Source of the DNA: an uncultured Bilophila sp.
GTDB taxonomy: Bacteria > Desulfobacterota > Desulfovibrionia > Desulfovibrionales > Desulfovibrionaceae
Length of the DNA stretch: 11,923 nt
NCBI GenBank assembly: GCA_959604115.1
Contig: CAUHBW010000073.1
Span: forward strand, 1 to 11,923
Direction of reading: 5' to 3'
The position numbers and the translations under genes were made by a program. Of this stretch, positions 1 through 6,229 are shown piece by piece. Under the pieces are notes generated by a model that saw nothing but the letters and a program-made list of their open reading frames with translations, had not been told where the DNA came from and did not search any database. How positions within the stretch are numbered: position 1 is the stretch's first letter; every line of letters starts with the position of its first letter.

Positions 1-1
1 G

Positions 2-178
2 CTTACGGCGGAGAACTTCGCCGGGCACTTCTGCTATACCTTCGACGCCCGGAACGTGGAATCCGTCGTCAGTCAGGGCAGGCTCATCGTGGACCACGGG
101 GAACTCGTCAGCGCGAGCAAAGCCGAAATCCTCGCCTACGCCAACGAACAGGCGCGCCGCCTCTGGGCGCTGCTGTAA
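2..178 (+). CDS. ssnA: SsnA-type putative aminohydrolase, C-terminal fragment
   Basis: This is the last 58 codons of a gene that begins before the window, read in frame from base 2 to a TAA at 176-178. The tail starts LTAENFAGH and ends ARRLWALL. A 'LTAxNxxGH' stretch followed by a short beta-strand unit (VSQGRLIVDHGEL) and a helix ending in LW is what I recall for the C-terminus of SsnA, an amidohydrolase-superfamily protein related to chlorohydrolases and guanine deaminases. The metal-binding residues lie outside the window, so no catalytic residue can be checked. The hyuA gene starts only 21 nt downstream with its own ribosome binding site, so the two are almost certainly co-transcribed. 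The ssnA-hyuA-ygfK neighbourhood supports the assignment. In purine-degrading anaerobes this protein is thought to act hydrolytically on a purine-derived ring. Another amidohydrolase, such as a guanine deaminase, remains possible. Confidence 0.75.
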   Translation, partial: LTAENFAGHFCYTFDARNVESVVSQGRLIVDHGELVSASKAEILAYANEQARRLWALL

Positions 179-187
179 CCTCACAAC

Positions 188-192
188 AGGGA
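188..192 (+). promoter_or_regulatory. Ribosome binding site of hyuA
   Basis: AGGGA lies 7 nt before the ATG at 200, inside the 21-nt gap after the ssnA stop codon. It fixes the start of hyuA. Confidence 0.7.
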
Positions 193-199
193 CAATCGC

Positions 200-1564
200 A
201 TGCGGACGCTCATCACCGGCGGACTGATCGCGCGGGCGGACGGCGTGTTCAACGCCGACCTTCTCATTGAGGACGAAAGGATTCTGGAACTCGGGGAACG
301 GCTCCACGAGCGCGCGCAGCCCGACGGCACGCAGATCGTGGACGTCTCCGGCTGCGTCGTCGTGCCCGGCGGGGTCGACGCGCACACCCACGTCAACCTG
401 ACCGCCGGCGGCGCGCACGTCTCCGACTGCTTCGAGGCCGGGACGCTGGCGGCGGCATGGGGCGGCACCACGACCATCGTGGAGCATCCGGGCTTCGGCC
501 CGCAGGGATGCGGCCTGCCCGACCAGCCCGCCGCATATCTGGAGGAGGCGGAAGGGCAATGCCGCGTTGACTACGCGCTGCACGGCGTCTTCCAGCATGT
601 GGACGAAACCGTCCTCGAACAGGTGCCCGAACTCGTGGCGCGGGGCATCCCCACGCTCAAGGCGTACACCACCTACGACGGCAGGCTGGACGACGAGGGG
701 CTGCTTCGCGCGCTTGCGGCCCTGAAGGACGCGGGCGGCCTGCTGGCCGTGCACTGCGAGAACCACGCGATCACGCGCTTTCTCGGGGAACGACTGCGCC
801 GGGAAGCTCCGCGCGATCCCCGGAGCCACCCTCTGGGCCGTCCCGCCCTGTGCGAGGCCGAAGCGGTGGATCGCATCCTGAAACTGGCGGAGGCCGTGGA
901 CGCGCCCGTGTACGTCGTGCACCTGTCCACGGCGGAAGGGCTGGCCCGCATCCGCGAGGCGCAACGGGCCGGACGTCCGGTCATCGCGGAAACCTGCCCG
1001 CAGTATCTGCTGCTGGACGAGTCGGCCTATGCCGAACCGGACGGCCTCAAGTACGTCATGGCCCCGCCCCTCCGCACCGCCGCCGACCGCGCCGCGCTCT
1101 GGGAAGGGCTGGCGGACGGCAGCATTTCCGTCGCCGCCACGGATCACTGTTCCTTCTCGCTGGAGCGGAAGCGGGCCGCCGAAACCGTATTCGACTGCCC
1201 CGGCGGGATTCCCGGCGTGGAGACGCGGCTTCCCCTGCTCTACGGTGAGGGCGTGCTGCGCGGGCGTCTGACGCTGCCGCGCTTCGTGGAGGTGACGTCC
1301 ACCGCTCCGGCCCGGATCATGGGACTAGCAACCAAGGGCCGCCTCGAACCCGGCGCGGACGCCGACATTACGGTCATCGATCCCGGCGACGAGCGTCTCA
1401 TCAGAGCCGGAAGCCTTCATCAGCAAACCGATTTCACACCCTTCGAGGGCATGGTCGTGCGCGGCTGGCCCCGTCACGTCTGGCTGCGCGGCGAACCTAT
1501 CATTTTCGCCCGCCGCGCCTGCGGGTATACCGGACAGGGAAGGTTCGTTCCCAGAAGTTTGTAG
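200..1564 (+). CDS. hyuA: D-hydantoinase / dihydropyrimidinase family hydrolase (HyuA-like)
   Basis: A 454-residue cyclic amide hydrolase of the amidohydrolase superfamily, close to the usual 455-480 residues of hydantoinases and dihydropyrimidinases. The full binuclear-metal ligand set is visible: the HTH motif in GGVDAHTHVNL (H62, H64), a lysine expected to be carboxylated in TLKAYTTY (K154), H185 in AVHCEN, H241 in VVHLST, and the catalytic aspartate D315 in ATDHCSFS. The small beta-sandwich is formed by residues about 1-55 and 380-454. The family opens hydantoin or dihydropyrimidine rings to N-carbamoyl amino acids. Next to ssnA and ygfK, the likely role is hydrolysis of a ring intermediate of purine breakdown in the cytoplasm; the exact substrate is inference. 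The symbol follows E. coli hyuA (phenylhydantoinase) and should not be confused with hydantoin racemases or ATP-dependent hydantoinases that carry the same name. The gene is intact with no frameshift. Confidence 0.9.
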   Translation: MRTLITGGLIARADGVFNADLLIEDERILELGERLHERAQPDGTQIVDVSGCVVVPGGVDAHTHVNLTAGGAHVSDCFEAGTLAAAWGGTTTIVEHPGFGPQGCGLPDQPAAYLEEAEGQCRVDYALHGVFQHVDETVLEQVPELVARGIPTLKAYTTYDGRLDDEGLLRALAALKDAGGLLAVHCENHAITRFLGERLRREAPRDPRSHPLGRPALCEAEAVDRILKLAEAVDAPVYVVHLSTAEGLARIREAQRAGRPVIAETCPQYLLLDESAYAEPDGLKYVMAPPLRTAADRAALWEGLADGSISVAATDHCSFSLERKRAAETVFDCPGGIPGVETRLPLLYGEGVLRGRLTLPRFVEVTSTAPARIMGLATKGRLEPGADADITVIDPGDERLIRAGSLHQQTDFTPFEGMVVRGWPRHVWLRGEPIIFARRACGYTGQGRFVPRSL

Positions 1565-1785
1565 GGGAACGAAGGCCGGAGAAGAGAGCGTTTTCCCAAT
1601 ACGGGAGCCCCGTACATTCCATTCTCCCCGCAGTCTTCGAACGGCGGGGAAGCCGCGCAACGGAAGCCCGTTGTGCCTCGCCTCCGAATGATACCGAATG
1701 ACAACAAACACGTAGCCTCTCCCTTTCTTCCCTCCCCCACCTCCTTTATGAACGTCTCAGGAAGGAGAAGGGGAGGTTCGGAAGG

Positions 1786-1815
1786 GGAGAAGAAAGCCCT
1801 TCTCCAGAAGGTTTT
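1786..1815 (+). promoter_or_regulatory. Two mutually exclusive hairpins before ygfK, the second followed by TTTT
   Basis: GGAGAAG (1786-1792) pairs with CTTCTCC (1799-1805). The same CCTTC bases (1798-1802) can instead pair with GAAGG (1807-1811) across a TCCA loop, and that second hairpin is followed directly by TTTT (1812-1815). Alternative pairing of this kind is the pattern of an attenuator, but the second stem is only 5 bp, so this is a weak candidate. Confidence 0.3.
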
Positions 1816-1842
1816 CCTCTCCTCTTTCGATTCCCATACCGC

Positions 1843-1848
1843 AAGGAG
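1843..1848 (+). promoter_or_regulatory. Ribosome binding site of ygfK
   Basis: AAGGAG lies 6 nt before the ATG at 1855. It decides this start over other in-frame codons. Confidence 0.8.
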
Positions 1849-1854
1849 CTTACG

Positions 1855-4800
1855 ATGCACACCGATCGCTTCACGCCGCTGGACGCCGCCACGCTGCTGC
1901 GCTGGATGCGGCACGACCTCAGGAACGGGCAGCTGTTCGGCATCGACAGGCGGCTGTTCTTCATGCCCAAGCCGGACGATCCGTTCCGCATGGAACGCTA
2001 CGGCAGGACGCTGGAAACGCCCCTCGGCGTCGCCGCCGGACCGCATACCCAGCTCGCCCAGAACATCCTGTCCGCATGGCTGTGCGGGGCGCGGTACATC
2101 GAACTCAAGACCGTACAGGCGCTCGACGAGCTGAACGTCGCCAAGCCGTGCATCGACATGGCCGACGAGGGATACAACTGCGAATGGTCGCAGGAACTCA
2201 GGCTCGACCAGTCCTTCGAGGAATACCTCAAGGCGTTCGTGCTGCTGTACGTGCTTCGCGACATGTTCAACCTGCCCCCCGAGGCCGCGCCCGGAAAGGG
2301 CCCCGGCTTCATCTTCAACATGAGTGCGGGATACGATCTCGAAGGCATCAGAAGCCCCGCCGTGCAGCGATTCCTCGACCGCATGGAAAACGCGGCGGAC
2401 GATGTGGCCCGGCTCAAGGAGGAGCTCGCCCCGGTCTATCCCGGCATCGCCAAGCTCGCCATTCCCGGACGCCTCTCCGACAACCTCACGGTTTCGACCA
2501 TGCACGGCTGCCCGCCCGACGAGGTGGAAAGCATCGGACGCTACTTCATCACCGAACGCGGCTACCACACGACCATCAAGCTCAACCCCACCCTGCTCGG
2601 CCCGGACCGCCTGCGCGACATTTTGAACACGCAGCTCGGCTACGACGTGCGCGTGCCGGACGAAGCCTTCGGACACGACCTCAAGTACAACGACGGCGTG
2701 GCCCTCATCCGCAATCTCTCCGCAGCCGCCGAACGCGCGGGCGTGGCCTTCGGCCTCAAGCTGACCAACACGCTGGAAACCGCCAACGAACGCCGAAACC
2801 TGCCCCGCAGCGAGGGCATGGTGTACATGAGCGGACGCGCCCTGCACCCGATCAGCGTCAACCTCGCGGAACGCCTCCAGCAGGAATTCGACGGCAGGCT
2901 GGACATCGCCTTCTCCGCAGGAGTGGACGCGTTCAACGTGGCGGATACGCTGGCCTGCGGGCTGCGGCCCCTCACCGTGTCCTCGGACATCCTCAAGCCC
3001 GGCGGCTACGGACGGATGCACCAGTACGTCGACGCCCTGCGGACCGCCATGCGCGCGGCGGGCGCGCACGACATCCCGGCCTTGGAAGCGAGCGCGTCGC
3101 CCATCGCCGACAATCCCGGCTTCGCCAACCTCGTCAGTTACGCCGCCGCGATCCTCGGCAGGCACAGCCGTTACCACAAGGACCGCTTCCCCTACGTTTC
3201 CGTCAAGACCGAACGGCCCTTGCCCCGGTTCGACTGCGCCGCCGCGCCGTGCCTGTCCGGCTGTCCGGCGGACCAGAACATCCCGCGCTATCTGGACGCG
3301 GTGGCTCGCGGCGAATTCGGGCTGGCGTGGCGGATCATCACCGCGACCAATCCCTTCCCGAACGTGCAGGGCATGGCCTGCAACCATCACTGCCAGAGCC
3401 GGTGCACGCGCATCAATTACGACAAGCCGCTCATGATCCGCGAGGTCAAGCGTTTCGTCGCCCAGAAGATGGCGGACGCCGCGAAGCCCGTTCCGGCGCA
3501 GCCCTCCGGCAAGCGCGTCGCCGTGGTGGGGGCCGGACCCGCCGGGCTGACCTGCGCCCACTTTCTCTCCCTGAACGGCGTGGAAGTCGATTTGTACGAA
3601 GGCAAGCCCGTGCTCGGCGGCATGGCGGGCGACGCCATCCCCGCCTTCCGGCTGACCGGCGAAAGCCTCGGGCGGGACATCGACGCCATCCTCGGCCTCG
3701 GGGTCAAGCTCCACAAGAACACGTCGGTGGACGCCTCGCTGTTCGACGGACTGCGCACGATGAACGACGCCGTGTACCTCGCCGTGGGCGCGCAGGAAAG
3801 CCTGCCCCTCGGCATTCCCGGTGAGGAGACGGAGGGCGTGCTGGACCAGCTTTCGTTCCTGTCCGCCGTGCGCCGGGGCGAACCCGTCGCGCTCGGCTCC
3901 CGCGTGCTGATCGTGGGCGCGGGCAATTCCGCGATGGACTGCGCCCGTGCGGCCCGGCGGATCGTGAAGGACGGCGAGGTCAGCATCGTCTACCGCCGCA
4001 CCCGCCGGGAAATGCCCGCCGACCTCGAAGAAATCGAAGCCGCGCTGGACGAGGGCGTGACGCTCGTGGAACTGTGCGCGCCGGAAGCGGTGCTCGCGGA
4101 CGGCGGGCACGTCGCCGGACTGCGCGTCCGCCGCATGCGGCTGGAGGCGGCACCCGACGGAGGCCGCGCCCGCCCTGTGCCCACGGACGAAACGTTGGAA
4201 CTGGACGCCGACACGATCATCGTGTCCATCGGGCAGCGCGTGAAGGCCGACTTCCTTCCCGAAGGCGTTTCCCTCAAGGCCGATCCCCGCACCTTCCTCA
4301 CCTCGCTCCCCAACGTGTTCGCGGGCGGCGACGCCGTGCGGGGGGCTTCCACTCTCATCAACGCCGTGGCCGACGGACGGCGCGCCGCCGAGTCCATCCT
4401 CGACCATTTGGGCCTGCCCGCGCGGACGCTCCTGCCCGCCGACGACCGCAGGCCCGATCTCGACGGGCTGCGCCTGCGGCAGGCCGCCCGCGTCATGGGG
4501 CCCATTCTGCCCGAACGGAAGCCGGACGCCCGGCTGGACTTCGATCCCGCCGTGCGCACGCTCACCGAAGAGGAGGCGATGGACGAATCCCGCCGCTGCC
4601 TCCAGTGCGATCTCGTGTGCAATGTCTGCGCCACGGTCTGCCCCAACCGGGCCAACATCGCCCTGCTCTCGCCGCCCCTGCCCCATCCGGTACAGATCGC
4701 GGTGCGCGACGGCTCCCGCGTGCGCGTGGAGACGCTCTCCAGCCGTCGCCTCGAGCAACGTTACCAGATAGTCAACATCGCGGACGCCTGCAACGAGTGC

Positions 4801-5151
4801 GGCAACTGCGCGACCTTCTGTCCCTCGGCGGGCGCGCCGTACCGGGACAAGCCCCGCGTCCACCTCTCCGCCGAATCCTTCGGGAGCGCGGCGGACGGCT
4901 ACCGCCTCGCCGGGCCGGAACGGCTCGACGGCAAGCGCGGCGGCAAGCCCTTCTCGCTGACCGTCGAACCGGGCGGTTTCGTCTTTGAAAACGCCGGGCT
5001 GATCATCCATCTCGACGGCGGCACCCTGTGCGCCCGCAGCGTCGCGCTGCCGGACGACGCCGACGAGGCCGCGCTGTCGGGCGCGGTGGAGGCCGCCGTC
5101 CTCTTCCGCCTGCTGGCCCATCGGCAGCCCTTCGCCGGAACGAACCGCTGA
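1855..5151 (+). CDS. ygfK: YgfK: large Fe-S flavoprotein oxidoreductase (putative selenate reductase subunit)
   Basis: A 1098-residue protein, slightly longer than the roughly 1030 residues I recall for E. coli YgfK. Residues about 1-450 form a DHOD-like TIM-barrel part (PLGVAAGPHTQ, HGCPPDEVE, AGVDAFNVADT). Next comes an Fe-S helical domain like that of the glutamate synthase small subunit, with cysteines 461, 466, 470 and 509, 513, 517. It is followed by an FAD Rossmann motif GAGPAG (559-564), an NAD(P)H Rossmann motif GAGNSA (688-693) and the FAD-closing AGGDAVRGAST (823-833). The C-terminus carries Cys 915/918/922/925/929 and a classic ferredoxin motif C979-x2-C982-x2-C985-x3-C989-P. No signal peptide is seen, so it should be cytoplasmic. 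YgfK was named for a proposed role in selenate reduction; its constant neighbours ssnA and hyuA favour a redox step in anaerobic purine or urate breakdown. The precise reaction is not shown by the sequence. Confidence 0.9.
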   Translation: MHTDRFTPLDAATLLRWMRHDLRNGQLFGIDRRLFFMPKPDDPFRMERYGRTLETPLGVAAGPHTQLAQNILSAWLCGARYIELKTVQALDELNVAKPCIDMADEGYNCEWSQELRLDQSFEEYLKAFVLLYVLRDMFNLPPEAAPGKGPGFIFNMSAGYDLEGIRSPAVQRFLDRMENAADDVARLKEELAPVYPGIAKLAIPGRLSDNLTVSTMHGCPPDEVESIGRYFITERGYHTTIKLNPTLLGPDRLRDILNTQLGYDVRVPDEAFGHDLKYNDGVALIRNLSAAAERAGVAFGLKLTNTLETANERRNLPRSEGMVYMSGRALHPISVNLAERLQQEFDGRLDIAFSAGVDAFNVADTLACGLRPLTVSSDILKPGGYGRMHQYVDALRTAMRAAGAHDIPALEASASPIADNPGFANLVSYAAAILGRHSRYHKDRFPYVSVKTERPLPRFDCAAAPCLSGCPADQNIPRYLDAVARGEFGLAWRIITATNPFPNVQGMACNHHCQSRCTRINYDKPLMIREVKRFVAQKMADAAKPVPAQPSGKRVAVVGAGPAGLTCAHFLSLNGVEVDLYEGKPVLGGMAGDAIPAFRLTGESLGRDIDAILGLGVKLHKNTSVDASLFDGLRTMNDAVYLAVGAQESLPLGIPGEETEGVLDQLSFLSAVRRGEPVALGSRVLIVGAGNSAMDCARAARRIVKDGEVSIVYRRTRREMPADLEEIEAALDEGVTLVELCAPEAVLADGGHVAGLRVRRMRLEAAPDGGRARPVPTDETLELDADTIIVSIGQRVKADFLPEGVSLKADPRTFLTSLPNVFAGGDAVRGASTLINAVADGRRAAESILDHLGLPARTLLPADDRRPDLDGLRLRQAARVMGPILPERKPDARLDFDPAVRTLTEEEAMDESRRCLQCDLVCNVCATVCPNRANIALLSPPLPHPVQIAVRDGSRVRVETLSSRRLEQRYQIVNIADACNECGNCATFCPSAGAPYRDKPRVHLSAESFGSAADGYRLAGPERLDGKRGGKPFSLTVEPGGFVFENAGLIIHLDGGTLCARSVALPDDADEAALSGAVEAAVLFRLLAHRQPFAGTNR

Positions 5152-5173
5152 ACGAACCGCGCCGACAATATAG

Positions 5174-5201
5174 GGGAGCCTGCAAAGGCTCCCTTCTTTT
5201 T
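5174..5201 (+). terminator. Rho-independent terminator after ygfK
   Basis: Perfect 7-bp stem GGGAGCC/GGCTCCC (5174-5180/5187-5193) with loop TGCAAA, followed by TTCTTTTT (5194-5201), starting 22 nt after the ygfK stop codon. It divides the gene set into an ssnA-hyuA-ygfK unit and a yqeB-xdh unit. Confidence 0.9.
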
Positions 5202-5243
5202 GACAACGTTTTATTGATTCTTTCGGCCCGTACGCTCTCAACG

Positions 5244-5271
5244 GTTGTGCGGAGGCGGCACAGCGTATAGA
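5244..5271 (+). promoter_or_regulatory. Inverted repeat and -10-like element before yqeB
   Basis: After the ygfK terminator the yqeB unit needs its own promoter somewhere in 5202-5300. An inverted repeat GTTGTGC/GCACAGC (5244-5250/5258-5264, one G-T pair, 7-nt loop) abuts a -10-like TATAGA (5266-5271). The best -35-like match is TTGTGC at 5245-5250, at a short 15-nt spacing. A consensus TTGACA at 5200-5205 overlaps the terminator tail but has no good -10 at 16-18 nt. A repressor or activator site is possible; this is a guess from layout. Confidence 0.3.
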
Positions 5272-5300
5272 AGGGGAAAAACATCTTTTTTCGGCACATC

Positions 5301-5305
5301 AGGAG
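5301..5305 (+). promoter_or_regulatory. Ribosome binding site of yqeB
   Basis: AGGAG lies 7 nt before the ATG at 5313. Confidence 0.75.
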
Positions 5306-5312
5306 TTGCAGC

Positions 5313-6188
5313 ATGTACCAGTACCAACGGCTCGCCATTCTTCTCCGCGGCGGCGGCGACATCGCCACGGGCATCGCGCTCAGGCTCTACCGTTCCGGCT
5401 TCCGGAACCTGATCATCCTCGAAACGCCGCGCCCGCTGGCCGTCCGCCGCCGCGTGGCCTTTTCCGAAGCGGTCTACGAGGGCCTGTGCACGGTGGAAGG
5501 CGTGTCCGCGGCCCTCGCCGCCACTCTTGACGAGATAACGCCTCTGTGGGACGCGGGCTGCATCCCGGTCCTCGTGGACCCGCAGGGAGTGAACATTCCC
5601 CGCCTGCGCCCCGAGGTCATCATCGAAGCCACGCTCGCCAAACGGAACATCGGCGTCACCATCACCGACGCGCCGCTGGTCATCGGCGTGGGTCCGGGCT
5701 TCACCGTGGGCAAGGACGTGCACCGCATCGTGGAGACGAACCGGGGCCACGACCTCGGGCGCGTGCTTTACGGCGGAAGCGCGGCCCCCGACACCGGCAT
5801 CCCCGGCGACATCGCGGGCATGACCACGGAGCGCGTGCTTCGCGCGCCGCAGACCGGCCTGTTCGTCACCCGCCACGACATCGGGGACCATGTGAAGGCC
5901 GGAGACGTGATCGCCACGGTCGAGGCCGACGGCGTCGCCAAGGAAGTCCGCACGGTCATCGGCGGGGTCATCAGGGGACTGCTCCGTTCGGGCACGCCCG
6001 TCGCGGACAAGGTGAAGGTCGGCGATGTGGACCCGCGCGAAAACACCGCCTGCCATCACGTTTCCGACAAGGCCCTCGCCATCGGCGGCGGGGTGCTGGA
6101 AGCCATCCTCGGACGTTTCAACCGCACCTGCCACATCCGCAGGGGCATCCTGCACTGCCCTGTGGACAAACACGCGGCCTCCGCATAA
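5313..6188 (+). CDS. yqeB: YqeB / EF2563 family selenium-dependent molybdenum hydroxylase accessory protein
   Basis: A 291-residue protein. It opens with a Rossmann-like glycine motif (RGGGDIATG, 12-20) and continues through ETPRPLAVRR, VDPQGV and the conserved block PLVIGVGPGFTVGKD. The region from about residue 185 to 240 (HDIGDHVKAGDVIATVEADG and onward) looks like a barrel-sandwich, biotinyl/lipoyl-type fold, although no lysine in a biotinylation motif is seen. This is the EF2563/YqeB family, which comparative genomics ties to molybdenum hydroxylases that need labile selenium. Its biochemical function is not established; maturation or insertion of the selenium-containing cofactor is the usual proposal. 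E. coli YqeB is about twice this long, so this is the short EF2563-like form. The gene ends 41 nt before the Mo-subunit gene, consistent with a maturation partner for that enzyme. No MocA/YgfJ or YqeC partner lies in the window. Confidence 0.85.
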   Translation: MYQYQRLAILLRGGGDIATGIALRLYRSGFRNLIILETPRPLAVRRRVAFSEAVYEGLCTVEGVSAALAATLDEITPLWDAGCIPVLVDPQGVNIPRLRPEVIIEATLAKRNIGVTITDAPLVIGVGPGFTVGKDVHRIVETNRGHDLGRVLYGGSAAPDTGIPGDIAGMTTERVLRAPQTGLFVTRHDIGDHVKAGDVIATVEADGVAKEVRTVIGGVIRGLLRSGTPVADKVKVGDVDPRENTACHHVSDKALAIGGGVLEAILGRFNRTCHIRRGILHCPVDKHAASA

Positions 6189-6217
6189 CATCGGCCGACC
6201 TTTGTGCAACACCGAAC

Positions 6218-6223
6218 AGGAGA
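6218..6223 (+). promoter_or_regulatory. Ribosome binding site of xdhA
   Basis: AGGAGA lies 6 nt before the ATG at 6230. It selects this start although the frame stays open far upstream into yqeB (back to about 5546). Confidence 0.75.
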
Positions 6224-6229
6224 AGCGGC

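Larger units (their letters stand above)
1565..1854 (+). other. Hairpin-rich non-coding spacer between hyuA and ygfK
   Basis: A 290-nt gap in an otherwise closely packed gene set. I see no credible gene in it. It contains at least five inverted repeats: TACGGG/CCCGTA (1600-1605/1609-1614, loop 3), TCCCCGC/GCGGGGA (1625-1631/1644-1650), CGCAACGG/CCGTTGTG (1656-1663/1668-1675, loop AAGC, one G-T pair), CCCC..CTCCTT/AAGGAG..GGGG (1735-1746/1762-1773, two mismatches in the middle) and GGAGAAG/CTTCTCC (1786-1792/1799-1805). Strand composition switches from pyrimidine-rich (about 1715-1747) to purine-rich (about 1759-1796). Function is unknown; it could be a structured leader or attenuator for ygfK, or an interspersed repeat. 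Confidence 0.55.

Noticed and set aside
5200..5205. Consensus -35 TTGACA at the end of the ygfK terminator
   Set aside because: No acceptable -10 lies 16-18 nt downstream (the bases there are TCGGCC), so I did not call it a promoter.
1474..5241. Minus-strand open frame of 1255 codons opposite ygfK
   Set aside because: It is the mirror of a GC-rich gene with strong third-position bias. It shows no family motif and a low-complexity His/Val/Gly/Arg composition, while ygfK on the other strand has complete domains.
5292..5309. Sigma54-like GGCAC...TTGCA before yqeB
   Set aside because: The GG and GC elements are 13 nt apart instead of 10, and the stretch overlaps the ribosome binding site.
5546..6229. 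Upstream extension of the xdhA frame into yqeB
   Set aside because: The translated extension is Arg/His/Gly-rich shadow sequence in another frame of yqeB. The ribosome binding site at 6218-6223 and the family N-terminus place the start at 6230.
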